Assembly (NCBI GenBank): GCA_018971455.1
Contig: JAGXAV010000016.1
Coordinates: forward strand, 1-13,615
Source: Rhodospirillales bacterium
GTDB taxonomy: Bacteria > Pseudomonadota > Alphaproteobacteria > Acetobacterales > Acetobacteraceae
Reading direction: 5' to 3'
Length of the DNA stretch: 13,615 bases
Shown: positions 7,933-13,615 of the stretch, one piece after another
Numbering within the stretch: the first letter of the stretch is position 1
Layout: the number at the start of each line of letters is the position of its first letter
Made by a program: the position numbers and the translations under genes
Notes under the pieces: model-generated
Told to the model about the DNA's origin: nothing
The model's database searches: none
The model's input: the letters and a program-made list of their open reading frames with translations, nothing else

Positions 7933-8472
7933 TTACCTTGATGCGAGCATGAACAGCGTGCCGACGGCGATCGCGGAGGCGTAGGGCAGCGGGCATCCGC
8001 GCAGCAGGCGCCAGCGCTCGGCGCGCAGCACGCGGGCGAGCAGCTGGTGCGGGCGGGGGCCGGGAACCATGCCGCGGCGGCGCAGCACCGCGCGCCAGGC
8101 CATGTAGATAAGGCCGACCACACCGCCGGCCAACGTGATGGCCAGCAAGGTGTCGGTGACATGGGCGGGCGGCATGAAGATGGCGGTGCCGGCGAGCAGC
8201 TTGACGTCGCCCCCGCCCATCCAGCCGCGGGTCCAGCAGAAGGTGGCGACGAGGAAGACGGCGAGGCCGACGGCGAGGCCGGTGAGCAGCTCGCCGCTTT
8301 CGAAGCGCAGCACCAGGCCGAACAGGGCGAGGCCGGCCGGGGCCCAGTTGGGAATGGTGCGGGCGGCGACATCGTGCAGGGCGGCGGCGACGAGGATGAC
8401 GGCGCCGCCGACGAGGGCCACGATCTGCAGGACCAGGAGAGGATCGGCGGCGAGCAGTCTGTGGGCGGTCAT
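7933..8472 (-). CDS. cpaA: Prepilin peptidase CpaA/TadV (A24 family)
   Basis: This 179-residue integral membrane aspartyl protease should remove the leader from the Flp prepilins encoded just upstream. The two A24 catalytic aspartates are visible: Asp34 in LHDVAARTIPN and Asp89 in the GGGDVKL motif (G-x-G-D). About five hydrophobic segments surround them. Like other CpaA/TadV proteins it lacks the N-terminal methyltransferase domain of PilD and is short. I chose ATG at 8472, not the longer open frame beginning at 8817, because an AGGA ribosome site sits about 6-7 nt before it and because the longer frame would run through the pilin gene 8604-8789. It starts the tight assembly block, 131 nt after the pilin stop. 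Confidence 0.94.
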   Translation of the reverse strand: MTAHRLLAADPLLVLQIVALVGGAVILVAAALHDVAARTIPNWAPAGLALFGLVLRFESGELLTGLAVGLAVFLVATFCWTRGWMGGGDVKLLAGTAIFMPPAHVTDTLLAITLAGGVVGLIYMAWRAVLRRRGMVPGPRPHQLLARVLRAERWRLLRGCPLPYASAIAVGTLFMLASR

Positions 8473-8543
8473 GGCGGGTCCTCGCGGCGGATAGTCAGAC
8501 GGGGTCGGCGAGCGGAACGCGGTCGGGACGGCTGGGCGGGCAG

Positions 8544-8587
8544 CGGATGGCGCGGCGGGCGGAGTGGTCTGCGGCGCCGGCCATCCG
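8544..8587 (-). repeat. Inverted repeat between flp1 and cpaA
   Basis: Arms CGGATGGC (8544-8551) and GCCATCCG (8580-8587) are perfect 8-bp complements separated by 28 nt of GC-rich sequence. The element starts 17 nt after the flp1 stop codon on the coding strand and has no T-run. A stem here could hold back read-through or protect the 3' end of an abundant pilin transcript, so that cpaA onward is expressed at a lower level. In DNA this GC-rich a repeat of this size can also arise by chance. Confidence 0.35.
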
Positions 8588-8603
8588 TGATCCCTGGCGG
8601 CGC

Positions 8604-8789
8604 TTACGAGGCCGTCGTCATGTGGGTGCTGATGGTGTTGAAGGTGGTGCCCAGCGAGTTGCCGAGCAGGCCGGCGCCGGTGATCACCACGCCACCGATG
8701 ATGGCGGCGAGCAGGCCGTATTCCAGCGCCGTCACGCCGCGACGGTCGCCGGCAAGCATCTGGCGGAACTTTTTCATCAGAGCAAACAT
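8604..8789 (-). CDS. flp: Flp/Fap-type major pilin, copy 1
   Basis: This gene encodes a 61-residue prepilin, the structural subunit of the Tad pilus. The leader ends in DRRG (Gly18). CpaA should cut there, leaving a mature subunit of 43 residues beginning V-T-A-L-E-Y, with the Glu5 and Tyr6 typical of Flp pilins, followed by the hydrophobic helix GLLAAIIGGVVITGAGLLG. I chose ATG at 8789 because GGAGA lies 6 nt upstream; the open frame extends to 8867 without a better start. The product differs from copy 2 (9128-9313) at only six residues: 4, 6, 54, 55, 56 and 59. A CtrA-type box lies about 96 nt upstream of the ATG. cpaA follows after 131 nt. Confidence 0.96.
   Translation of the reverse strand: MFALMKKFRQMLAGDRRGVTALEYGLLAAIIGGVVITGAGLLGNSLGTTFNTISTHMTTAS
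8631..8762. repeat. Near-identical duplicated segment within the two flp genes (partner 9155-9286)
   Basis: Read at a constant offset of 524 bp, 8631-8762 and 9155-9286 differ at only two positions (8694/9218 and 8748/9272), and both changes are silent. Identity then falls towards the 5' end of the genes (five or six further changes up to the start codons) and drops sharply in the last nine codons plus stop. The flanking intergenic DNA is not visibly alike apart from the CtrA-type boxes. This looks like a gene duplication kept uniform over its core, either recent or maintained by gene conversion. Confidence 0.85.
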
Positions 8790-8870
8790 GCCGAGTCTCC
8801 ACTGTTCCAATTTGCAATGACCCGTCCGGTGCGGGAAGGGTGCCCCTGGCGAGCCAGCCGGCAACATTTA

Positions 8871-8901
8871 TTAACCATTCGCAGTGTTAACTCGGTGTTA
8901 A
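8871..8901 (-). promoter_or_regulatory. CtrA-type binding box and half-site upstream of flp1
   Basis: On the coding strand the sequence reads TTAA-CACCGAG-TTAAC (8901 down to 8886). This is an exact match to the CtrA consensus TTAA-N7-TTAAC known from Caulobacter and other alphaproteobacteria. A further TTAACCAT, the CtrA half-site form, lies on the plus strand at 8871-8878. The box ends 96 nt before the flp1 ATG. CtrA directly activates the pilin gene pilA in Caulobacter, so the biology fits. Binding is inferred from the motif and from the matching box upstream of flp2. Confidence 0.72.
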
Positions 8902-9026
8902 GACGCAACCGGCCGCTGAACAAACGAATGACAATCCCTAGCAATACCCGACAATCGGCGCCGGTGCGCGTGGCCGCGCCGGCGGGTCGATGAGGGTCGT
9001 GCGGCGGATTGCGGGGGGAGAGGGCG

Positions 9027-9063
9027 GACGATCGGTGGCCCGTGGGCGAGCCGCCCGATCGTC
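9027..9063 (-). repeat. 9-bp inverted repeat downstream of flp2
   Basis: Perfect arms GACGATCGG (9027-9035) and CCGATCGTC (9055-9063) with a 19-nt spacer lie 65-101 nt beyond the flp2 stop. There is no T-tract after the repeat in either direction. It may be part of the 3' end of the flp2 transcript or a protein-binding site for flp1 control; the sequence does not tell which. Confidence 0.35.
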
Positions 9064-9083
9064 GCGCCGTGAGGCAGTCTGTC

Positions 9084-9102
9084 GGCGCGGACGGACCGCG
9101 CC
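9084..9102 (-). terminator. GC-rich hairpin after flp2, possible terminator or mRNA 3' stabiliser
   Basis: GGCGCGG-ACGGA-CCGCGCC is a perfect 7-bp, all-GC stem with a 5-nt loop, starting 25 nt after the flp2 stop codon on the coding strand. No U-run follows, so it is not a textbook intrinsic terminator. Such hairpins after short, abundant pilin messages may slow 3' decay or reduce read-through into the next gene. Confidence 0.4.
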
Positions 9103-9127
9103 AGGCACGGCGAGAAAGCCAGGCGAG

Positions 9128-9313
9128 CTAGCTGGCGGCGGTCATCGCCGCGCCGATGGTGTTGAAGGTGGTGCCCAGCGAGTTGCCGAGCAGGCCGGCG
9201 CCGGTGATCACCACGCCGCCGATGATGGCGGCGAGCAGGCCGTATTCCAGCGCCGTCACGCCGCGACGGTCACCGGCAAGCATCTGACGGAACTTCCTCA
9301 TTACAGCGAACAT
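9128..9313 (-). CDS. flp: Flp/Fap-type major pilin, copy 2
   Basis: This is the second 61-residue Flp prepilin gene, upstream of copy 1 in transcription order. It shares the leader DRRG (cut after Gly18), the mature start V-T-A-L-E-Y and the hydrophobic helix; residues 19-53 are identical to copy 1. The C-terminal tail differs (TIGAAMTAAS against TISTHMTTAS), and residues 4 and 6 differ conservatively. ATG at 9313 is set by AGGAG about 7 nt upstream; the frame extends to 9364, but that start lacks a comparable site. The gene is preceded by its own CtrA-type box (9412-9426) and followed by GC-rich inverted repeats, so it may form a separate transcript. Whether both copies enter one fibre cannot be told from sequence. 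Confidence 0.95.
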   Translation of the reverse strand: MFAVMRKFRQMLAGDRRGVTALEYGLLAAIIGGVVITGAGLLGNSLGTTFNTIGAAMTAAS

Positions 9314-9411
9314 GTCGTATCTCCTGAACACGCGAGGTCGCCACCGTGCCGTTGCTGCCGGCAAGCAGCGTCGCGGCGATGATGGTCCGGCTCAGGACAT
9401 CATGCGCGACG

Positions 9412-9426
9412 TTAAGTCGTGATTAA
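9412..9426 (-). promoter_or_regulatory. CtrA-type binding box upstream of flp2
   Basis: The coding strand reads TTAA-TCACGAC-TTAAC (9426 down to 9411), again an exact TTAA-N7-TTAAC match. It ends 97 nt before the flp2 ATG, against 96 nt for the flp1 box. It lies in the 128-nt gap after the transglycosylase gene, in an otherwise GC-rich region where TTAA is rare. No convincing -10 hexamer was seen. The matching position at both pilin genes is the main support. Confidence 0.72.
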
Positions 9427-9441
9427 GGATTGCCTCGGCGC

Positions 9442-10269
9442 TCACGAGCCGGGGGTGATGATGCGCGGCAGGCGGGCAAAATGGCGCATGACGGGGGACG
9501 CCATGGCGCCCTGCCCTGCCCTGGACGCCCGCGGGTGGGCGGGCGCGGGTGCGGCCGCACCGGGCCGCCAGACCCGCGGCAGGGCCGCCTGCTGGGCCGG
9601 CGCCCAGGCGGCGATGTGGATGACGTAGGGGTCGCCGGCCAGGCTGCCGCCGCCCGGGTGCGAGAAGCCGATGGCGGCGTAGCGGTGCGGCAGGGCGAGC
9701 CCGCCGCTCTGCCAATCGGCCAGCACGCGGTCGCGATAGGGCTCGCCCAGGCCGGGCGTGGCGGAGTGGTAGGCGGCGACGGCGGCTTCCCACGAGCCGG
9801 TGCGGCGGTAGAGGCGGCTGAGGAAGGCGGCGGCGTAATCGGCGTTGTGCTGCGGGTCGAACCCGTCGGCGAGCGTGGCGAAGGCGCCCGGATGGTAGAG
9901 CAGGTTGACCTGGAAGCAGCCGACATCGATCAGGCCGATACCGCGCATCTGCAGATCCTGCACGGCGGTGATCGCGTCGTCGGCGGTCCGGTAGAAATGG
10001 CCGGTGCCGGCGGCGTTGATGGTGAACGGCCAGGCGGCGATGCGCCCGGTCGCGGCATCGTAGCGCCCGCTTTCCATGCGGCCGATGGCAGCGAGCAGGC
10101 CGGTGGGGATGCTCCAGGCGCGCTCGGCGGCGTCCCCGGCGCTCTGGCAGGTGGCGGGTGCGGCGGCGGCGGCGGTGGCCGGCATGGACGTCGCGGCGCG
10201 CGCCTGCGGGACGAGCAGCAGGGCGGCGCAGGCGGCGATCAGCAGCTTGTGGGGCGCGAAGACGTGCAT
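9442..10269 (-). CDS. Secreted lytic transglycosylase (SLT-type) upstream of the flp genes
   Basis: This is a 275-residue putative periplasmic peptidoglycan lytic transglycosylase. A Sec signal peptide ends near residue 25 (PQARA/ATS). The SLT/goose-lysozyme-like fold runs from about residue 48 to 190, with the likely catalytic Glu66 in GRMESGR, the DVGCFQVN stretch (115-122) in place of the usual G-x-M-Q-I/V motif, and the AAVAAYHS motif (162-169) matching the A-Y-N-x-G region. The C-terminal 80 residues are Ala/Pro-rich and have no recognised domain. ATG at 10269 has only a weak GGAAA upstream. The gene lies 52 nt after the response regulator and 128 nt before flp2, on the same strand. A role in opening the cell wall for the Tad machine is inferred from position only; a general cell-wall role is possible. 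Confidence 0.85.
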   Translation of the reverse strand: MHVFAPHKLLIAACAALLLVPQARAATSMPATAAAAAPATCQSAGDAAERAWSIPTGLLAAIGRMESGRYDAATGRIAAWPFTINAAGTGHFYRTADDAITAVQDLQMRGIGLIDVGCFQVNLLYHPGAFATLADGFDPQHNADYAAAFLSRLYRRTGSWEAAVAAYHSATPGLGEPYRDRVLADWQSGGLALPHRYAAIGFSHPGGGSLAGDPYVIHIAAWAPAQQAALPRVWRPGAAAPAPAHPRASRAGQGAMASPVMRHFARLPRIITPGS

Positions 10270-10321
10270 GGGCTTTCCCGTGAGGGCAGCCCAGTCATGG
10301 CGCGAAATTGTTTAGGCTTCG

Positions 10322-11140
10322 TCAGGAGCGGACGACGAAGAGCTCCTTGTCGGTCACCACCGAGTAGCCGGCGCCGCGCACCGAGACGATCACGCTGTGG
10401 GCGGTTTCGTCGTCGAAGAGCTTGCGGCGAAGGTTGAGGATGAGCTGGTCGACGCCGCGATCCTCGGCATGGAAGGGCCGGCGCAGCGCCAGGCGGCAGA
10501 TGCGCTCCCGCGAGACCGGCTGGGGGGCCGCTTCGATCAGCGCCTCGAGGGCGACGAATTCGGCGGCGGTGAGGTGGATGGACTCATCGGCCAGACCGTT
10601 GGCGCGCTGGGCGGTGACGGTGCGGCGGCGCAGATCGACGCGCACGACGCCCAGCACGACCTGCCCCGGCTCCGGCGGCGCGGGGACATTGGCCGCCTCG
10701 CCGCCATTGCGCCCGGCGCGGCGATGGACGGCGCGGATGCGCGCCACCAGTTCGCGCATCGGCACCGGCTTGGTGACGTAATCATCGGCGCCGAGTTCGA
10801 TGCCGACGACGCGATCGACATCCTCGCCGCGGCCGGACACCACGATGATTCCGCAATCGCGCCGGCTGGCGAGCCAGGAGATCAGCTTGACGCCGTCCAC
10901 ATCCGGCAGTTCGAGATCGACCAGCACGATGTCGGGGCGGAAGCTCTCCTTCATCTGGAGCGCCTCGGCGCCGTTGCTGGCCCAGCTGGTTTTCATGCCG
11001 ACACGTTCGATGTAGCGGCGGATGGTCTGCGCCACGTCGTGATCGTCCTCGACCAGCAACACGGAAGGTTCCGGCTGGAGACCGAGGCCGGCTGACGCCT
11101 GATTCAGTTCGTCGAGCTGCATACCCACCACCGCACTCAC
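10322..11140 (-). CDS. OmpR/PhoB-family response regulator
   Basis: This 272-residue DNA-binding response regulator has a receiver domain at about residues 25-137, with acidic residues E31-D32-D33, phosphoacceptor Asp75 (IVLVD) and Lys124 (YVTKP). A Pro-rich linker (about 150-160) leads to a winged-helix output domain at about 165-265, ending in the typical VRGAGYSV. All phosphorylation residues are intact, so it should be activated by a kinase, possibly the neighbouring hybrid kinase. GTG at 11140 gives the full length. ATG at 11122 would remove six residues and is an equally plausible start, since neither has a strong ribosome site. The 132-nt upstream region holds two symmetric elements that could be operators. 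It is not CtrA: the receiver and output sequences differ from what I know of that family. Target genes are unknown. Confidence 0.93.
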   Translation of the reverse strand: MSAVVGMQLDELNQASAGLGLQPEPSVLLVEDDHDVAQTIRRYIERVGMKTSWASNGAEALQMKESFRPDIVLVDLELPDVDGVKLISWLASRRDCGIIVVSGRGEDVDRVVGIELGADDYVTKPVPMRELVARIRAVHRRAGRNGGEAANVPAPPEPGQVVLGVVRVDLRRRTVTAQRANGLADESIHLTAAEFVALEALIEAAPQPVSRERICRLALRRPFHAEDRGVDQLILNLRRKLFDDETAHSVIVSVRGAGYSVVTDKELFVVRS

Positions 11141-11147
11141 CCGCTCG

Positions 11148-11167
11148 TGGTAACCATAAAGTTACCA
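11148..11167. promoter_or_regulatory. Palindrome just upstream of the response regulator start
   Basis: Perfect 7-bp arms TGGTAAC and GTTACCA flank a 6-nt spacer (CATAAA) and end only 7 nt before the GTG at 11140. The surrounding stretch is the most AT-rich of the intergenic region and contains a further GTTAA (11170-11174 on the other strand). The position fits an operator for autoregulation or a leader hairpin that could hide the ribosome site. A weak promoter-like TGGACA (around 11184) lies upstream without a good -10. Confidence 0.45.
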
Positions 11168-11233
11168 GATTAACAGTTTTGTCCAGGGTTTATCGCAGGT
11201 TCCGGGATGTTTCTCACCTGCCCTGACGAGCCA

Positions 11234-11251
11234 TGATGCACAGATGCATCA
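11234..11251. repeat. Short palindrome after the histidine kinase gene
   Basis: TGATGCA-CAGA-TGCATCA is a perfect 7-bp inverted repeat with a 4-nt loop, starting 21 nt after the kinase stop codon. On the coding strand no T-run follows, so a terminator role is weak. It may instead be a protein-binding site in the regulator's upstream region. Two CCCTAA copies lie between it and the kinase stop. Confidence 0.35.
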
Positions 11252-11272
11252 CTTTAGGGCAAAATTAGGGTG

Positions 11273-13615
11273 TCAGCGGGCGCGGCGGGCGGCGTCGAGC
11301 CGGGCGCGGACCATGATGGCGAGGCTGGCGCGGCGGAACGGCTTGAGGAGCAGATTCGTCTGCGGATCGAGCCGGGACTGGTAGGCATCCACATTCTCGA
11401 TATAGCCGGACATATACAGCACCGGCAGGCCGGGCATGCGGGCCAGCACCTTTTCGGCCAGCTGCAGCCCGTCCAGCCCGTTCGGCAGCAGCACGTCGGT
11501 CAGCAGCAGCTCGGGGCACAGGCCGCGATCGAGCAGCGCGAGCGCCTCCGGACCATCGGCGGCGACGGTGACGGCGTAGCCGAGCCCGCCCAGCACGGCC
11601 TGGGCGTAGTCGCGCACCATGTCGGAATCCTCGACCACCAGGATGCGCTCGGCACCGCCCGGCAGGCCCTGCCCGCCCGTGCTGACCGGCGGCGGCTCGG
11701 CGCGGCGCGGGGGTGCGGGCGCCGCCCGCGCGCCGGCCTGGGAGGGGCCGGAGTTGAACGTGCCCATGGCGGACGGGCCCGGATAGGATGGGCCCGCGGA
11801 GGACGGGCCCGCTGAGGACGGGATCGGGGCGGAGGGGATGGAATACGTCGGGGTGGACGGGCCGGCGAAGGGCGGGCTGGTGCGCGGCGGGTCGGCATAG
11901 GGCAGCCCCCCGCCGCCGCCGGCCGCCGGCTTGCCGGCGGCGCGCGGCAGATAGAGCCGCACGACCGCGCCGCGGCCGGGTTCGCTGGCGATGCGGGCAT
12001 GACCGCCGGACTGGGTGACGAAGCCATAGACCATGGACAGGCCGAGCCCGGTGCCGCGGCCGGAGGGCTTGGTCGAGAAGAACGGCTCGAAGACCCGGCC
12101 GATGACGTCGCGGGGGATGCCGGCGCCGGTATCGGCGGCGGAGATAACGACGTAATTGCCCGGACGGATCTCGCCGAAGGCGTCGGTCTGCGGGTTGCGC
12201 AGGGCGAGATTGGCGGCCTCCAGGGTGAAGCGGCCGCCGCCGGGCATGGCGTCGCGGGCGTTCAGGGCGAGGTTGACCAGGGCCGCCTCGAGCTGGGCGG
12301 CATCGATGCGGGCGTGCCACAGCCCTTCGGGGACGCGGATATCGACGGTGACGGTGGCGCCGAGGGTGCGGCGCAGCAGGCCGTCGAGCCCGATCATCAG
12401 GCGTCCGATATCGACATCCGCCGGCGAGAGGGGCTGGCGGCGGGCGAAGGCGAGGAGCTGGTGGGTCAGCTCGGTCGCGGTCTGGGCGGCGCGGCGGATC
12501 TGCTCGTGCATGTCGCGGATCTCGCCGCGCTCGGGCAGTTCGAGGTCGAGGATTTCGATGTTGCCGAGGATCACCGTCAGCAGATTGTTGAAATCATGGG
12601 CGATGCCGCCGGTGAGATTGCCGATGGCGTCCATCTTGGCGGCCTCGCGCAGCCGGTCGTCGATGCCGATCTGGCGGCTGATATCCTGCATGTAGACGGC
12701 CAGGCCCGGCGCGCGCGGATAGGCATGCACGGCGATCCAGCTCTCCGAGCGCAGCCAGCGCATCTCGAAGGCGACGGGGTGCTGGTCCTGCAGGGCGCGG
12801 CGGCACTGGCTCTCGAACACCGTGCCGACGAGTTCGGGGAAGACTTTCCACAGGGTTCGGTGGCGCAGATCGTCGGCGTATTCGCCGAGCAGGCGGTCCG
12901 CGTTGCGGTTGGTGGCGACGATGCGCCAATCGCCGTCCAGCGTGAAGCTGGCGTCGGACATCTCGCTCTGCACGGCCTGCTGGGCGGCGCGCTCGCTGTC
13001 GCGCTCGGCCAGGGCCTGCCCGGCCTCGCGGTGGGCCGCGGCCACCGCGTCCTGCTGGGCCACGGTGCGGCGGGCGAATTCGGCCAGCACGCGCAGGAAG
13101 GCGAGGTCCGTAGCACTGAAGCGGGCGGCGTGGCGATGCTGCAACAGCAACGGCCCGATGCGCACGAGATCGGGCCGCAGCAATGCCAGCGCGATGCCCC
13201 TGCCCTCTTCCGGCGGCGCCTGGCCGGGCGGGCGCTGGATCTGCGACGCCTGGCCGGTGTCCAGCAGCTCGCAATCGGCGAGGTCGCACGCGATGGTGGC
13301 GACGGCGGCAAGCAGCCTTTCGCGGTCGGCGATGTGCTCGCGCGGCAGGACCATCTGCTCGAGCCTGCGCAGCTCGCGCTGCTCGGTGCGGCGCACCGCC
13401 AGGATGCTGAGGGCGAGGAAGGAGATGACGATGAGCGCGCTGCTGCCGATCAGCGAGGCGCGCGACCACCAGACGGCGAGCATGTCGCCGCGGGCGAGGG
13501 AGACGCGCAGGATCGCCGGCACCGGCGCCTCGATGCGGCGGGTGGCGGAGAGGCCGCCGGAGGGCGCGGCGAGGGCCGCGTCCCCGCCCGCCGAAATGGC
13601 GAGCAGCGTGCGCCC
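11273..13615 (-). CDS. Membrane-bound hybrid sensor histidine kinase (partial, 5' end beyond the window)
   Basis: The frame is open to the right edge, so the start lies outside; 780 codons are visible. Numbered from the first visible codon: the end of a probable extracytoplasmic sensor (1-50), a membrane segment (about 52-74), a GAF-like region (about 91-190), a PAS domain (about 221-311), a HisKA dimerisation/phosphoacceptor region with His340 in GGIAHDFNN, and an ATPase domain with N-box Asn452, DTGAGIP from Asp495 and GRGTGLGLS near 519-527. A Pro/Gly/Ser linker of about 100 residues with pentapeptide repeats then leads to a receiver domain with E662, D663, D707 and K758. All phosphorelay residues are present. 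A GTG at 13522 gives an internal possible start, but open sensor-like sequence continues upstream. The response regulator gene follows after 132 nt on the same strand and may be its partner. Confidence 0.92.
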   Translation of the reverse strand, partial: GRTLLAISAGGDAALAAPSGGLSATRRIEAPVPAILRVSLARGDMLAVWWSRASLIGSSALIVISFLALSILAVRRTEQRELRRLEQMVLPREHIADRERLLAAVATIACDLADCELLDTGQASQIQRPPGQAPPEEGRGIALALLRPDLVRIGPLLLQHRHAARFSATDLAFLRVLAEFARRTVAQQDAVAAAHREAGQALAERDSERAAQQAVQSEMSDASFTLDGDWRIVATNRNADRLLGEYADDLRHRTLWKVFPELVGTVFESQCRRALQDQHPVAFEMRWLRSESWIAVHAYPRAPGLAVYMQDISRQIGIDDRLREAAKMDAIGNLTGGIAHDFNNLLTVILGNIEILDLELPERGEIRDMHEQIRRAAQTATELTHQLLAFARRQPLSPADVDIGRLMIGLDGLLRRTLGATVTVDIRVPEGLWHARIDAAQLEAALVNLALNARDAMPGGGRFTLEAANLALRNPQTDAFGEIRPGNYVVISAADTGAGIPRDVIGRVFEPFFSTKPSGRGTGLGLSMVYGFVTQSGGHARIASEPGRGAVVRLYLPRAAGKPAAGGGGGLPYADPPRTSPPFAGPSTPTYSIPSAPIPSSAGPSSAGPSYPGPSAMGTFNSGPSQAGARAAPAPPRRAEPPPVSTGGQGLPGGAERILVVEDSDMVRDYAQAVLGGLGYAVTVAADGPEALALLDRGLCPELLLTDVLLPNGLDGLQLAEKVLARMPGLPVLYMSGYIENVDAYQSRLDPQTNLLLKPFRRASLAIMVRARLDAARRAR
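11771..11845. repeat. 15-bp tandem repeat in the kinase linker
   Basis: Five consecutive 15-bp units begin at 11771, 11786, 11801, 11816 and 11831. The first three match closely the form GGA(C/T)GGGCCCG followed by four variable bases; the last two have drifted. On the coding strand they give pentapeptides of the A-G-P-S-S / P-G-P-S-A kind in the flexible linker between the ATPase and receiver domains. The unit keeps frame, so copy number could change without breaking the gene. Confidence 0.75.

Larger units (their letters stand above)
8790..9127. other. Intergenic region between the two flp genes (338 bp)
   Basis: I see no coding sequence here on either strand. The part near flp1 is relatively AT-rich and carries the CtrA-type box and half-site at 8871-8901, as expected of an flp1 promoter region. 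Two copies of GACAATC lie 20 bp apart at 8930-8936 and 8950-8956. The part near flp2 is very GC-rich and holds two inverted repeats, 9027-9063 and 9084-9102. I could not place a convincing sigma-70 -10 hexamer. Confidence 0.6.

Noticed and set aside
7933..8817. A longer cpaA reading starting at 8817
   Set aside because: It runs through flp1 in another frame; the ATG at 8472 has a good ribosome site and gives a normal CpaA length.
8930..8956. Two GACAATC copies 20 bp apart, considered as a CRISPR or iteron start
   Set aside because: Only two 7-bp copies are present, with no further units and no associated genes.
11149..11174. Possible CtrA box upstream of the response regulator (GTAACCAT, TTAAC)
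   Set aside because: The half-sites are not spaced by 7 nt and one differs from TTAA, so it does not meet the consensus met exactly at the flp genes.
11922..11941. 9-bp inverted repeat GCCGCCGGC/GCCGGCGGC with a 2-nt loop
   Set aside because: It lies inside the kinase linker coding for Ala/Gly-rich sequence, and the arms follow from GC-rich codon use, so I do not treat it as a terminator.

Overview
The window is a high-GC chromosomal segment in which every supported gene lies on the minus strand, so transcription runs from right to left. It holds most of a Tad/Flp (Cpa) pilus locus and, upstream of it, a lytic transglycosylase and a two-component signalling pair. GC-rich codon use, Cpa-type gene order and CtrA-type TTAA-N7-TTAAC boxes point to an alphaproteobacterium. 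Rhodospirillales/Acetobacteraceae is a reasonable guess, but the sequence alone does not prove it.

In transcription order: (1) a hybrid sensor histidine kinase, cut by the right window edge (11273-13615); (2) an OmpR-type response regulator (10322-11140); (3) a secreted lytic transglycosylase (9442-10269); (4) two nearly identical Flp pilin genes (9128-9313 and 8604-8789), each with its own CtrA-type box about 97 nt upstream of its start codon; (5) a tightly packed assembly operon of cpaA (prepilin peptidase), cpaB, cpaC (secretin), a very short cpaD-like lipoprotein, cpaE, cpaF (ATPase), tadB, tadC and tadD. tadD is a TPR lipoprotein cut by the left edge. Most junctions inside the operon are 1-4 nt overlaps or gaps under 10 nt, which suggests translational coupling.

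How the parts fit, from knowledge of Tad systems: CpaA processes the Flp prepilins. The CpaF ATPase, positioned by CpaE, drives the TadB/TadC inner-membrane platform to polymerise Flp. The fibre leaves through the CpaC secretin, helped by CpaB and by the CpaD-like and TadD lipoproteins. The transglycosylase may open peptidoglycan for the machine, and the kinase/regulator pair may control it; both are inferences from position. The minor pilins TadE/TadF and TadG are not in the window.

The points most worth a second look are the matched CtrA boxes at the duplicated pilins, the duplication itself (identical over most of the gene but with different tails), the miniature CpaD, and symmetric elements upstream of the response regulator. 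I found no CRISPR array, tRNA, rRNA, transposon or clearly unknown multi-gene system.
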